Part shown: positions 1 through 8,733 of the stretch, piece after piece
Layout: each line of letters opens with the position of its first letter
Position numbering within the stretch: position 1 is the stretch's first letter
DNA from: Wenyingzhuangia marina
GTDB lineage: Bacteria > Bacteroidota > Bacteroidia > Flavobacteriales > Flavobacteriaceae
DNA: 64,000 nucleotides
Direction of reading: 5' to 3'
NCBI RefSeq assembly: GCF_900130035.1
Contig: NZ_FQXQ01000001.1
Coordinates: 248,001 to 312,000 of the forward strand
Position numbers and translations under genes: made by a program
Notes under the pieces: model-generated
Databases searched by the model: none
Told to the model about the DNA's origin: nothing
The model's input: the letters and a program-made list of their open reading frames with translations, nothing else

Positions 1-444
1 AGAGCGTCAAGACAAAGGGGTAGTCAAGGAAGCATTATAGAAATTATTATAGATAATGACAAACCCGAAGATGATGTATTTGCTACAACAGATGTAAACA
101 CAAGCTTTGTAGACTTTATGTACAAATACAAAGGCTATTCAGCCATGGGAGAATTTGCTTACAGAAATGCAGATGATACTAAATTAGGAAGCAAACCTGT
201 TAAAGTAGGAAAAGGATATAATTTAGCCACAGGTTATTTATTTAAGAACAACTATGAAATTGCTGCGAGATACACTCAAATAGACTATAAAGGAGTAGCA
301 AACACTACTGAGCAATACACCGTTGGAGTTTCTAAATACATTGTTGGACATGCTTTAAAAATACAAACAGATTTAAGTTACACCACAGTTGATTATGCTT
401 CTAAAGGACTACAATACAGAATTCAATTTGAAGTTCATTTTTAA
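1..444 (+). CDS. Phosphate-selective porin O/P-like outer-membrane protein, C-terminal fragment
   Basis: Reading frame 1 is open from the first base, so the gene begins outside the window and only the last 147 residues are visible. The Met at 118 is internal. The visible part has alternating polar/aromatic strands (segments such as YNLATGYLF and YEIAARYTQIDYKG) and ends in Phe (FEVHF), as expected of an outer-membrane beta-barrel whose last strand is recognised by the BAM complex. The strand pattern resembles the end of OprO/OprP-type porins common in Flavobacteriaceae. The family assignment is inference from a fragment; an outer-membrane barrel is the safer statement. A strong hairpin follows. 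Confidence 0.65.
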   Translation, partial: RASRQRGSQGSIIEIIIDNDKPEDDVFATTDVNTSFVDFMYKYKGYSAMGEFAYRNADDTKLGSKPVKVGKGYNLATGYLFKNNYEIAARYTQIDYKGVANTTEQYTVGVSKYIVGHALKIQTDLSYTTVDYASKGLQYRIQFEVHF

Positions 445-460
445 TAAACCAAAACATCAT

Positions 461-495
461 AAAAAAACCGCTTTTAAACAAAAGCGGTTTTTTTA
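461..495. terminator. Bidirectional intrinsic terminator
   Basis: Inverted repeat AAAACCGCTTTT / AAAAGCGGTTTT with a short loop, flanked by A-run and T-run. It lies between the convergent porin and aminotransferase genes and can serve both. Confidence 0.85.
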
Positions 496-516
496 TTTGA
501 TATTAAATGTAATCTA

Positions 517-1704
517 TTATGACAATACAGCTTTAATTCTTGCTACCGCTTCTCTTAATTGATCTTCAGATGCTGCATAAGAAATACGAATACAAGTAGG
601 GGCTCCAAAATCTTCACCAGATACTGTTGCAACATTTCCTTCCTCTAACAACAACATTGAAAAATCTGCTGCTGAGTTGATTGCATGTCCTTTAATTGTT
701 TTTCCTATAAAAGCAGATACATCAGGGAAAATATAAAAAGCTCCTTTAGGAACATTTAATTTAAATCCTTCAATTTCTCCTAACAACTCTAACATCATGT
801 CTCTTCTTTTTTCAAACTCAACAACCATGTATTGAATTTTAGAAACAGGTTCTGTTAAAGCGGTAATCGCTGCTCTTTGAGCGATACAGTTAGTTCCAGA
901 AGTAATTTGTCCTTGCATTTTAGTACAAGCCTTTGCAATCCACTCAGGAGCTCCAATATATCCAATTCTCCATCCTGTCATTGCAAAAGCTTTTGCCAAT
1001 CCGTTTACAGTAATAGTTCTATCGTACATAGATGGAATACAAGCAATACTAAAGTTTGGAGTACCATAGTTAATGTGCTCATAAATTTCATCCGAAACAA
1101 TGTAAATATCTGGATATTTCTCTAATACTGCAGCCAATGCTCTATAATCTTCCTCTGTGTAAACTGTTCCACTTGGATTGTTTGGAGAGTTAAAGAATAT
1201 CAATTTGGTTTTAGGAGAAATTGCTTCTTCTAATTGTGCTGGTGTAATTTTAAAATCATTTTCAATGGTAGATGGAATTTCTTTAAAAGTTGCCCCACCT
1301 AAAATTCCCAATGCAGAATACGATACCCAATATGGTGCAGGTAATAAAACCTCATCTCCTGGATTTAACAAAACCTGAGTAATGTTAGCCAAAGATTGTT
1401 TTGCTCCAGTAGATACAACAATTTGACTTGGTTTGTAGTCTAAATTATTATCTCTTTTAAATTTTAAAGAAATTGCTTCTTTTAAATCAGCATAACCATC
1501 AACTGGACTATAAGAATTATAGTTATCGTTAATCGCTTGGATTGCTGCATCTTTAATATAATCTGGCGTATTAAAATCTGGCTCTCCTAAGCTTAAGCTA
1601 ATGATGTCTTTTCCAGCTGATTTTAATTCTCTTGCCTTTGCAGCCATTGCTAATGTAGCAGATGCTGGTAAACTCGTAATTCTGTCTGATAAAACTTGTT
1701 TCAT
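517..1704 (-). CDS. Class I/II pyridoxal-phosphate aminotransferase (aspartate aminotransferase-like)
   Basis: 395 aa, full length for the AspAT Ib/I-gamma group. Visible signatures: NSPNNPSGTVY near residues 172-182 (cofactor and substrate binding), SDEIYE near 204-209 (Asp contacting the pyridine nitrogen), the PLP lysine K238 in GLAKAFAMTGWR, and a C-terminal Arg in CIRISYA that normally binds the substrate carboxylate. It should transfer amino groups between an amino acid (probably Asp or an aromatic/neutral one) and 2-oxoglutarate in the cytoplasm. Substrate specificity cannot be read from sequence. It stands alone, with the desaturase gene upstream on the same strand 26 bases away. Confidence 0.93.
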   Translation of the reverse strand: MKQVLSDRITSLPASATLAMAAKARELKSAGKDIISLSLGEPDFNTPDYIKDAAIQAINDNYNSYSPVDGYADLKEAISLKFKRDNNLDYKPSQIVVSTGAKQSLANITQVLLNPGDEVLLPAPYWVSYSALGILGGATFKEIPSTIENDFKITPAQLEEAISPKTKLIFFNSPNNPSGTVYTEEDYRALAAVLEKYPDIYIVSDEIYEHINYGTPNFSIACIPSMYDRTITVNGLAKAFAMTGWRIGYIGAPEWIAKACTKMQGQITSGTNCIAQRAAITALTEPVSKIQYMVVEFEKRRDMMLELLGEIEGFKLNVPKGAFYIFPDVSAFIGKTIKGHAINSAADFSMLLLEEGNVATVSGEDFGAPTCIRISYAASEDQLREAVARIKAVLS

Positions 1705-1730
1705 TGTAAAATTTACTTATTATATATTCT

Positions 1731-2822
1731 TTATCCCATTTGGGGTTGTTTTCCTAAAATAATTAATTGATTGATATGAGCCTTTAAAGCCTCTTTTACC
1801 GTTTCATATTCATGATATGGTAATTCAAATTCTTTAGCGGTTTTCTTTACAATTTTAGAAATGTCTTTATAATGAACATGCGATATTGTTGGAAATATAT
1901 GATGTTCTATTTGATAGTTTAATCCACCTAAAAAGAAAGATACTACTTTGTTTTTCGTTGCAAAATTTGCTGTTTCTTGTAATTGGTGAGCTGCCCAGCT
2001 TCTCTTTTCACTTTCTAATTCTTCTGGAGAAATCACTTCTACAGCATCGGTTATATGTGCTAATTGAAATACCACACTTAACACCAAACCAGCTACATAA
2101 TGCATCACCATAAAACCAATTAACCATTGATACCAAACAACATCAATTACCAATAAAGGCAAAGCCAACCAAAATAAATAATAGACTATTTTGGTCATAA
2201 TTAACAAGGTCCATTCTTTGGCTGCATTCAACTCCCCTTCCGCACTTAATTTATGTTTGATGTATTTTGGAGTTTGTCTAAAATCTACCACCAAAGCCCA
2301 TTGTATGGTTAACAAACCATATAAAAAGAAGGCATAAAATCTTTGATACTTATGAAAACGCTTCCATGGTTCGTGTTTAGATAATCTAATCACTCCTTGA
2401 ATATCAATATCCTCATCAATTCCTTCAACATTTGTATAGGTATGATGTAATAAATTGTGTTGTACTTTCCAGTTATATACATTTCCTGCTAAAATATAAA
2501 TGCTGTTTCCCATCAATTGGTTTACCCACCATTTGCTAGAAAAAGATCCGTGATTGCTATCATGCATCACATTCATTCCTACTCCTGCCATTCCTAATCC
2601 CATAACTACACACATTAATATGCGATATATATTAGCCATTGGAAAAAACATCAAGGCTATGTAAGGAACAAACAATAAAGAAAACATTAATACTGCTTTT
2701 AAATAAAGCACCCAATTCCCTGTACGTTTAAGGTTGTTATCCTTAAAGTATTTGTTAACTCTTTGATTAAGAGTTTTAAAAAATTGATTATTGCTTTCTC
2801 TCGAAAAACTTACTTGTAACAT
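1731..2822 (-). CDS. Membrane fatty-acid desaturase (acyl-CoA/acyl-lipid desaturase family)
   Basis: 363 aa. The three histidine boxes of membrane di-iron desaturases are all present: HDSNH at 87-91, HNLLHH at 122-127 and QIEHH at 304-308, with an extra conserved His at 256 (QLAHITD). Hydrophobic segments around 42-80, 160-178, 205-230 and 233-255 give the expected four-helix membrane topology. The QIEHH form is typical of front-end or linoleoyl-CoA-type desaturases, and close relatives are common in marine flavobacteria, where they introduce double bonds for membrane fluidity. The exact double-bond position is unknown. It may be cotranscribed with the downstream aminotransferase (26-base gap). 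Confidence 0.92.
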   Translation of the reverse strand: MLQVSFSRESNNQFFKTLNQRVNKYFKDNNLKRTGNWVLYLKAVLMFSLLFVPYIALMFFPMANIYRILMCVVMGLGMAGVGMNVMHDSNHGSFSSKWWVNQLMGNSIYILAGNVYNWKVQHNLLHHTYTNVEGIDEDIDIQGVIRLSKHEPWKRFHKYQRFYAFFLYGLLTIQWALVVDFRQTPKYIKHKLSAEGELNAAKEWTLLIMTKIVYYLFWLALPLLVIDVVWYQWLIGFMVMHYVAGLVLSVVFQLAHITDAVEVISPEELESEKRSWAAHQLQETANFATKNKVVSFFLGGLNYQIEHHIFPTISHVHYKDISKIVKKTAKEFELPYHEYETVKEALKAHINQLIILGKQPQMG

Positions 2823-2842
2823 TTATAATATAATTCAGTCTA

Positions 2843-2876
2843 CAAAAGTAACTAAATTTTATTCACTTTATTTCAA
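2843..2876 (-). promoter_or_regulatory. Promoter of the desaturase gene
   Basis: On the minus strand a perfect -7 box TACTTTTG occupies 2850-2843. A possible -33 TTG is at 2876-2874, with a 23-base spacer, which is long for this class. The 5' leader would be about 15 bases. Confidence 0.5.
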
Positions 2877-2971
2877 TTAAGCACTAAGAAATTTAAGATT
2901 TACACATTTTCTTCATAAATGTAAAGAACATTTAACTAACTGTTTACTATTTATTTTCAGTGGAAATCAAT

Positions 2972-2979
2972 TACTTTTG
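2972..2979 (+). promoter_or_regulatory. -7 box of the rsmG promoter
   Basis: TACTTTTG matches TAnnTTTG. Transcription would start near 2985, so the ATG at 2987 would be almost at the RNA 5' end. This argues against the GTG at 2960 as start. No clear -33 element was found. Confidence 0.5.
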
Positions 2980-2986
2980 CACTACC

Positions 2987-3631
2987 ATGATAACAGTAGA
3001 CATAATTTTAAAATACTTTCCGGATTTAACGGAAACACAGATAGCCCAATTTACTCAATTAGAAAGCCTTTATAAGGAGTGGAATGCTCAAATAAATGTA
3101 GTCTCTAGAAAAGATATTGATGAGCTATACATTAGACACGTATTACATTCTTTAGGAATTGCTAAAGTTCAACCTTTTAAACCCGGTGCTAAAATTTTAG
3201 ACGTTGGTACAGGAGGTGGATTCCCTGGAATTCCATTGGCTATTTTATTTCCCGAAACAGAATTTTTATTGGTAGATTCTATTGGTAAAAAAATTAAAGT
3301 AGTTAACGGAGTGGCTCAAGGAATTGGTCTGACTAATTTAACAGCCAAGCACATGAGAGCAGAAGAAGTTAAAGGTGAATTTGACTTTGTAGTTTCTAGA
3401 GCAGTTACTGCCATGCCTGATTTTGTTAAGTGGGTAAAAAATAAATGTGCTAAAAAAAACAATCACAAGCTTAAAAACGGAATTCTATACTTAAAAGGAG
3501 GAGATTTAACCGAAGAACTAAAAGACTTTGCTAGTTGTACGTTGTATGATTTACCTACTTTTTTTGAAGAAGATTTTTTTGAAACAAAAAAAGTGGTTCA
3601 CTTACCTTTAAAGTTTAAACCCGTTAAATAA
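2987..3631 (+). CDS. rsmG: 16S rRNA (guanine-N7) methyltransferase RsmG/GidB
   Basis: 214 aa from ATG 2987. It methylates N7 of G527 (E. coli numbering) of 16S rRNA using S-adenosylmethionine. The family signature is clear: WNAQINVVSRKDIDELYIRH in the N-terminal part, then the SAM-binding loop DVGTGGGFPGIP at about 72-83, and SRAV in the later active-site region. The open frame extends upstream to a GTG at 2960, but a -7 promoter box lies inside that extension and family members begin close to the MITVDIILKYFPD start. The stop codon shares one base with the next gene (TAATG), suggesting translational coupling. Confidence 0.95.
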   Translation: MITVDIILKYFPDLTETQIAQFTQLESLYKEWNAQINVVSRKDIDELYIRHVLHSLGIAKVQPFKPGAKILDVGTGGGFPGIPLAILFPETEFLLVDSIGKKIKVVNGVAQGIGLTNLTAKHMRAEEVKGEFDFVVSRAVTAMPDFVKWVKNKCAKKNNHKLKNGILYLKGGDLTEELKDFASCTLYDLPTFFEEDFFETKKVVHLPLKFKPVK

Positions 3632-4323
3632 TGAATTTAAAAGGCTTTATTTTAATGTTTATCATTTCATGTTCTCTTTTTGCTCAGCAAGAAGAAGATG
3701 ACACTGAAGTTTATGTTGATGATCATTATCTTGAAGACCAATTTTATTTAGGCGTTCAGTATAATTTTCTTACAGGAACAAAAAACGGAATTAAAAATAC
3801 TGGAGTTCCTTTTAGTATTGAAGCTGGATTTATCAAAGATATTCCCCTTAACAAACAAAGAAACAAAGCCATAGGAGTAGGTGCTGGTTATAATTTTGAT
3901 GTACTTAGACCCAATATTGCCATCACTAAAAATGGAAATGATTTGATTTTTAATATTGATGACAATTATAACAGATATGATTATACTTCTCACAACTTAG
4001 AATTCCCATTAGAATATAGATGGAGAACTTCTACTGCCACCAATAATAGTTTTTGGAGAATTTATTCTGGAGTATCGTTTATTTACAACATACAAAACAG
4101 TGCCAGTTTTGATGATAATAATGGAAATACCACAAGTTTTAACAACCTTACTCAGTTAAATAAAACCAACTTTACCTTATACACTTCCATTGGTTTTGGT
4201 ACATGGAATTTTCATGTAAAATACTACCTAAACTCACCTTTTAAGGATAGTTTAAGAACTGGAAATGGAGAGAAATTATACTTTAACCAATTAAAAATTG
4301 GGGTCATGTTTTATATTTTATAA
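3631..4323 (+). CDS. Uncharacterised secreted beta-barrel-like protein
   Basis: 230 aa with a signal peptide (MNLKGFILMFIISCSLFAQ, cleavage after AQ). The mature part starts with an acidic stretch (EEDDTEVYVDD) and continues with alternating strands rich in Tyr, Phe and Asn (FYLGVQYNFLTG, AIGVGAGYNFDVL, FPLEYRWRT, LYTSIGFGTWNFHVKYY, LKIGVMFYIL), the pattern of a small outer-membrane barrel. No specific family was recognised. Its start overlaps the rsmG stop by one base, so it is probably cotranscribed with rsmG. Its stop abuts that of the opposite-strand gene, leaving no room for a terminator between them. Confidence 0.75.
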   Translation: MNLKGFILMFIISCSLFAQQEEDDTEVYVDDHYLEDQFYLGVQYNFLTGTKNGIKNTGVPFSIEAGFIKDIPLNKQRNKAIGVGAGYNFDVLRPNIAITKNGNDLIFNIDDNYNRYDYTSHNLEFPLEYRWRTSTATNNSFWRIYSGVSFIYNIQNSASFDDNNGNTTSFNNLTQLNKTNFTLYTSIGFGTWNFHVKYYLNSPFKDSLRTGNGEKLYFNQLKIGVMFYIL

Positions 4324-4917
4324 AACAAAATTCAATAAAATAGGCAAAATTAAACCAAGACTGGTACCTATGATAATTTCTTTAAAATTATGAGCTTGTA
4401 ATTTTAATCTGGCAGTAGCTAACAATCCTGTCATCACAAACAATAATGCAATCACAATTACTGGGTAATAATAGGCTGATCCATAAATAATAGTAAAACC
4501 TAACAGCCCCGCCATTCCTAACATATGAAGGCTAATTTTTATTCTTTTATATAAAAACAATATGGCTACTAACAAACCTATAGAAGTTGCATAAGCCAAT
4601 ATCGTCAATTCTCTTAATTGCCAAATACGACCTAACATTTGAGCTAAAAACAGGTAATTAACAATCATTAAAGCTACTGGTAATTTTCTTTCGTGGGCAG
4701 TAGTCACCTGAATACTTTTTATTTGTCCCATAAATTTTAGCAAAAAAATAGTTAGTAAAGGCACTAAAAAAGTAGCTCCTGCTACAATAAAAAAGATCAA
4801 ATATATTTGCATTTTGGAAATAGGCAAAGGCAATACATTTAAATAAACCCAAGATCCAAACATTGGTAAAAATATGGGATGAAAAATAACTGAAATTGCC
4901 TTGTAAAATTTTTCCAT
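4318..4917 (-). CDS. Polytopic membrane protein resembling a PAP2 phosphatase
   Basis: 199 aa with six hydrophobic segments and short loops. Three loop motifs resemble the PAP2 (lipid phosphate phosphatase) signature in order: HERKLP (compare KxxxxxxRP), KISLHMLG (compare PSGH) and ARLKLQAHNFKEIIIG (compare SRxxxxxHxxxDxxxG). The final His is kept, but the acidic residue is Glu rather than Asp and the first motif is shortened, so catalysis is uncertain. It starts three bases after the rpoN stop and is likely in the same transcript. The PAP2 relationship is inference from spacing and residue pattern; a non-enzymatic relative is possible. Confidence 0.65.
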   Translation of the reverse strand: MEKFYKAISVIFHPIFLPMFGSWVYLNVLPLPISKMQIYLIFFIVAGATFLVPLLTIFLLKFMGQIKSIQVTTAHERKLPVALMIVNYLFLAQMLGRIWQLRELTILAYATSIGLLVAILFLYKRIKISLHMLGMAGLLGFTIIYGSAYYYPVIVIALLFVMTGLLATARLKLQAHNFKEIIIGTSLGLILPILLNFVL

Positions 4918-4920
4918 ATT

Positions 4921-6375
4921 TTATATTTCCTTTCTCAATCTCGCAACAGGAATATCCAATTGTTCTCTATATTTTGCTACGGTTCTACGAGCTATTAGAT
5001 ATCCTTTTGTTTTTAAATGAGCTGATAATTTATCGTCTGTTAATGGTTTCTTTTTATCCTCATCTTCTATTACCGTTTTTAAAATACTCTTAATTTCTCT
5101 GGTTGAAATATCTTCTCCTTGATCGTTTTTCATAGATTCTGAGAAAAATTCTTTCACCAACTTGGTTCCATAAGGTGTTGAGCAATATTTACTATTGGCA
5201 ACCCTAGAAACTGTAGAAATATCCATGTCTATTTTCTCAGCAACATCTTTTAAAATCATGGGTTTTAATTTGCTTTCATCTCCTGTAAGCAAATACTCCT
5301 TTTGCATATCCATAATAGTACTCATGGTTACCATTAAAGTTTGCTGACGTTGTTTAATGGCATCGATAAACCACTTGGCAGAATCTAACTTTTGCTTAAT
5401 AAACTGTACCGCATCTTTTTGAGACTTGGTTTTCACCTTAGCTTCTTGATAACCCTTTAACATGTTGTTATACTCTCTTGACACATGTAATTCTGGAGCA
5501 TTTCTAGAATTCAATAACAATTCTAACTCACCATCAACAATTTTAATGGTAAAATCTGGCACTACTTGTTCAGCAATTTTAGAATTCCCTACAACGGCAC
5601 CTCCAGGTTTAGGATTTAATTTTTCAACTTCTTTAATTGCTAATTTTAATTCCTCTTCGGTAATATCAAACTTGGTTAGTAACTTATCGTAATGTTTTTT
5701 CACAAAAGCATCAAAAGCAGTTTCTAACATTTTAATGGCTAACTCTACAGATCGAGTGGGTGCTTTGGCTTCTAATTGAATAACTAAACATTCCTTTAAA
5801 TCTCTAGCTCCTACTCCTGTTGGTTCTAATTTCTGAACCACATCATATAAAACATCATCTACTTTATTTTCGTCTACAAAAATGTTTTGGGTAAATGCTA
5901 AGTCATCTACAATATCAATAGTATCTCTTCTTAAATATCCGTTATCATTTATACTTCCTACCAAAAACTCAGCAATGGCATATTCTTCATCATCTAAACT
6001 AAAAGTATTTAATTGATTGATTAATGATTGATGAAAACTTAAACCACCTTCATAAGGCACCTCTCTATCTTCATCATCTGCAGAATAATTATTTGCTTGT
6101 AATTTGTAACTAGGAATATCATCATCACTTAAATACTCATCAATGTTAATGTCATCTGCTGCAATAGATTCATTTCCTTCATCTGCATAATCATCATAAT
6201 TTTCCTCGTAAGTTTCTTCTTGTTCTTTCCCAGATTCTAAAGCAGGATTCTCCTCTATCTCTTGTTTTAGTCTCTGCTCAAAAGCCTGTGTTGGCAATTG
6301 AATCATCTTCATCAACTGAATTTGTTGTGGAGATAACTTTTGAGATAATTTTAAATTTAAGCTTTGTTTTAACAT
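4921..6375 (-). CDS. rpoN: RNA polymerase sigma-54 factor RpoN
   Basis: 484 aa, full length. Region I at the N-terminus is Gln/Leu rich (SQKLSPQQIQLMKMIQLPTQ) and contacts activators and the -12 promoter element. An acidic region II follows (about 43-100, rich in Asp and Glu), then the core-binding domain, a helix-turn-helix region (DVAEKIDMDISTVSRVANSK), and the diagnostic RpoN box ARRTVAKYRE at 462-471 that reads the -24 element. Sigma-54 requires an AAA+ enhancer-binding activator; none is encoded in the window. It is divergent from the GNAT-nitrilase gene and followed after three bases by the PAP2-like gene. Confidence 0.97.
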   Translation of the reverse strand: MLKQSLNLKLSQKLSPQQIQLMKMIQLPTQAFEQRLKQEIEENPALESGKEQEETYEENYDDYADEGNESIAADDINIDEYLSDDDIPSYKLQANNYSADDEDREVPYEGGLSFHQSLINQLNTFSLDDEEYAIAEFLVGSINDNGYLRRDTIDIVDDLAFTQNIFVDENKVDDVLYDVVQKLEPTGVGARDLKECLVIQLEAKAPTRSVELAIKMLETAFDAFVKKHYDKLLTKFDITEEELKLAIKEVEKLNPKPGGAVVGNSKIAEQVVPDFTIKIVDGELELLLNSRNAPELHVSREYNNMLKGYQEAKVKTKSQKDAVQFIKQKLDSAKWFIDAIKQRQQTLMVTMSTIMDMQKEYLLTGDESKLKPMILKDVAEKIDMDISTVSRVANSKYCSTPYGTKLVKEFFSESMKNDQGEDISTREIKSILKTVIEDEDKKKPLTDDKLSAHLKTKGYLIARRTVAKYREQLDIPVARLRKEI

Positions 6376-6510
6376 AATTTTCTAGTCAGTTGAATGGACT
6401 GTTAAACTAAGATAGTAAAGTATTTCTTAGAAACAAGCGAATGCCTTATCAAATTTAATACCAAACTTTTAAAATGTATTTTTTTAACATAGTTTAAGAG
6501 ATTAAAAACA

Positions 6511-6541
6511 TTGCCAACCTATTGTTAAATCCTTATATTTA
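6511..6541 (+). promoter_or_regulatory. Probable promoter of the GNAT-nitrilase gene
   Basis: TTG at 6511-6513, a 20-base spacer and TATATTTA at 6534-6541 (one mismatch to TAnnTTTG). It predicts a transcript starting about 25 bases before the ATG at 6571. Confidence 0.45.
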
Positions 6542-6570
6542 ACTCAATCAACAAAGAAACAAACATCTTT

Positions 6571-8097
6571 ATGAATATTGAAGAAATTGAGAATATTGAA
6601 TTAAAATACTTAGATATTGAAGACTATCAAGACCTAAAAGAAACCATGATTGAAGCTTACAAAGCTTTAGATGATTCTTATTGGGAAAAATATCAAATAC
6701 AATCTTTGATAGATAAATTTAAAGAAGGCCAAATAGTAATTAAAGTAAACGGACAATTGGCAGGTTGTGCATTGTCTATTATTGTTGACTACGATAAGTT
6801 TTCTGACAATCATACTTACGAAGAAGTCACAGCAAATTACACTTTTAATTCTCACTCAGACCAAGGAGACATGCTTTATGGAATTGATGTTTTTATCAAA
6901 CCTGAGTTTAGAGGTCTTAGACTAGGAAGACGTTTGTATGATTACCGCAAAGAATTATGTGAAAACTTAAATTTAAAAGGAATTGTGTTTGGAGGTAGAA
7001 TTCCGAATTATCACAAATACTCCCACAGAATTAAGCCCAAAACATATATTGAAAAAGTTAAACGTAAGGAAATTAACGATCCTGTGTTGAACTTTCAAAT
7101 TTCTAATGATTTTCACCCTACCAAAATTTTAACCGGCTATTTAGAAGGAGATACTGCTTCTAATGATTTTGCTGTTTTGTTACGTTGGGATAATATTTAT
7201 TATCAAAAACCAACTAAAATTGCAGCGCAAACTAAAGAAATAGTCCGTTTAGGGTTGGTTCAATGGCAAATGAGACCTTATAAAGACTTAGAAGACTTGT
7301 TACAGCAAGTAGAATTTTTTGTAGATGCTGTTTCTGGCTATAGATCAGACTTTGCTTTGTTTCCAGAATTTTTTAATGCTCCTTTAATGGCAGAAAACAA
7401 TCATTTACCGGTTTCTGAAGCTATTAGAGAATTAGCCAAACACACACAAGATATTGTTCAAAAATTTTCTGAGCTATCTATCTCTTATAACATCAATATT
7501 ATTGCAGGTAGTATGCCCGAAATGAAAGGAAACAAACTTTACAATGTTGGTTATTTGTGTAGACGTGATGGCTCTATAGAACGTTATGAAAAAATTCATG
7601 TAACACCAGACGAAGAAAAAATTTGGGGAATGCAAGGAGGATCAGAAATAAAAACTTTTGATACCGATTGTGGTAAAGTAGGAATTTTAATTTGCTACGA
7701 TTCTGAATTCCCTGAGTTAAGTAGACTTTTAGCTGATGATGGAATGGACATTTTATTTGTTCCTTTCTTAACCGATACCCAAAACGGATACTCAAGGGTT
7801 AGAAATTGTGCACAAGCCAGAGCCATAGAAAATGAATGTTATGTAGCCATTGCGGGAAGTGTAGGAAATTTACCAAAAGTAGAAAACATGGATATTCAAT
7901 ATGCACAATCAATGGTATTTACACCTTGTGATTTCGCCTTTCCAACCAACGGAATTAAAGCCGAAGCTACTCCAAACACCGAGATGATTTTAATTGCTGA
8001 TGTAGATTTAAGCTTATTAAAAGAATTGAATCAACACGGAAGCGTTAGAAACCTAAAAGACAGAAGAACAGATATATACCAGTTAATAAAAAAATAA
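6571..8097 (+). CDS. Bifunctional GNAT acetyltransferase / carbon-nitrogen hydrolase (nitrilase superfamily)
   Basis: 508 aa, a natural fusion. Residues 1 to about 210 form a GNAT domain with the acetyl-CoA binding motif RGLRLGRRLYDYR at 114-126. Residues about 225-505 form a nitrilase-superfamily domain with the Glu-Lys-Cys triad: E266 (LFPEFF), K341 (RYEKIHVTP) and C375 (ICYDSEFPE). The family is an established but biochemically poorly defined branch of the nitrilase superfamily in which an amidase is joined to an acetyltransferase; the substrate is unknown. Both halves keep their key residues, so both may be active. It is divergent from rpoN; a DoxX gene follows after 55 bases and may be cotranscribed. 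Confidence 0.93.
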   Translation: MNIEEIENIELKYLDIEDYQDLKETMIEAYKALDDSYWEKYQIQSLIDKFKEGQIVIKVNGQLAGCALSIIVDYDKFSDNHTYEEVTANYTFNSHSDQGDMLYGIDVFIKPEFRGLRLGRRLYDYRKELCENLNLKGIVFGGRIPNYHKYSHRIKPKTYIEKVKRKEINDPVLNFQISNDFHPTKILTGYLEGDTASNDFAVLLRWDNIYYQKPTKIAAQTKEIVRLGLVQWQMRPYKDLEDLLQQVEFFVDAVSGYRSDFALFPEFFNAPLMAENNHLPVSEAIRELAKHTQDIVQKFSELSISYNINIIAGSMPEMKGNKLYNVGYLCRRDGSIERYEKIHVTPDEEKIWGMQGGSEIKTFDTDCGKVGILICYDSEFPELSRLLADDGMDILFVPFLTDTQNGYSRVRNCAQARAIENECYVAIAGSVGNLPKVENMDIQYAQSMVFTPCDFAFPTNGIKAEATPNTEMILIADVDLSLLKELNQHGSVRNLKDRRTDIYQLIKK

Positions 8098-8152
8098 GAA
8101 ACTTCATTTAATTTGATTAATTTTAGATTGCTAAATCAAAAAAAACTTTAAA

Positions 8153-8527
8153 ATGAAAAACAAAATTCTTTTTGTACTGTGCCTATTATTTGGTTTGATG
8201 TTTATAAACGCTGGTCTAAACAAATTCTTTAATTACATGCCCATGCCAGAGGAAATGCCTCAGGAATTATTAGATGCCATGACTGCTATGATGAGTTTAA
8301 AATGGCTAATGCCACTAATTGCTGTGGTAGAAATAATAGGAGGGGCTTTGTTTATTTTTAACAAAACAAGAGCTTTGGGTGCCATTATTATTTTACCTGT
8401 AATGGTGGGAATTGTGCTTTTTCATTTAACTACAGATCACGAAATAATTCTACCAGCTGTTTTTAGTGCTATTTTAATTTGGGCGATGTTTGAAAACAAA
8501 GAAAAATACATGCCATTACTTAAATAA
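8153..8527 (+). CDS. DoxX-like small membrane protein
   Basis: 124 aa with four hydrophobic segments (about 3-20, 50-68, 75-95, 98-112). The start LFGLMFINAGLNKFF matches the G(L/M)xFxxxGxxKF signature of DoxX/DoxD-type proteins, and VVEIIGGALF matches the second conserved segment. DoxX-family proteins are small quinone-associated or uncharacterised membrane proteins; one branch accompanies Hvf/bufferin operons. A RiPP-like operon of that type begins 1.2 kb downstream, but another gene lies between, so a functional link is only a possibility. The nearest upstream gene is the GNAT-nitrilase fusion, 55 bases away. Confidence 0.8.
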   Translation: MKNKILFVLCLLFGLMFINAGLNKFFNYMPMPEEMPQELLDAMTAMMSLKWLMPLIAVVEIIGGALFIFNKTRALGAIIILPVMVGIVLFHLTTDHEIILPAVFSAILIWAMFENKEKYMPLLK

Positions 8528-8568
8528 ATACACATTTTTAAAGTATTTATTTTTTATAAAACACCAAA

Positions 8569-8600
8569 CCTCTCAAACAAAATTGTTTGAGAGGCTTCCT
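8569..8600 (+). terminator. Intrinsic terminator after the DoxX gene
   Basis: Perfect inverted repeat CCTCTCAAACAA / TTGTTTGAGAGG, followed by a T-rich stretch (CTTCCTATTTTATT). The T-tract is weak. Confidence 0.6.
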
Positions 8601-8679
8601 ATTTTATTCACAAAAAAAAACGCTCTAACACTAAAAAAACAATTCTAATTTTTGAATTTTAGTTCTAATCAAAAACTAC

Positions 8680-8687
8680 TACATTTG
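8680..8687 (+). promoter_or_regulatory. -7 box upstream of the symporter homologue
   Basis: TACATTTG matches TAnnTTTG. A TTTG at 8651-8654 is a possible -33 element but 25 bases away. The predicted transcript starts near 8693 and includes the ATG at 8734. Confidence 0.5.
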
Positions 8688-8733
8688 TCATCCATTAATA
8701 GTACTTTAAAGTTACTGAGCAACTTCATTAATC

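Noticed and set aside
2960-2986. GTG start giving a longer RsmG
   Set aside because: A -7 promoter box lies inside the extension and family members begin near the ATG at 2987.
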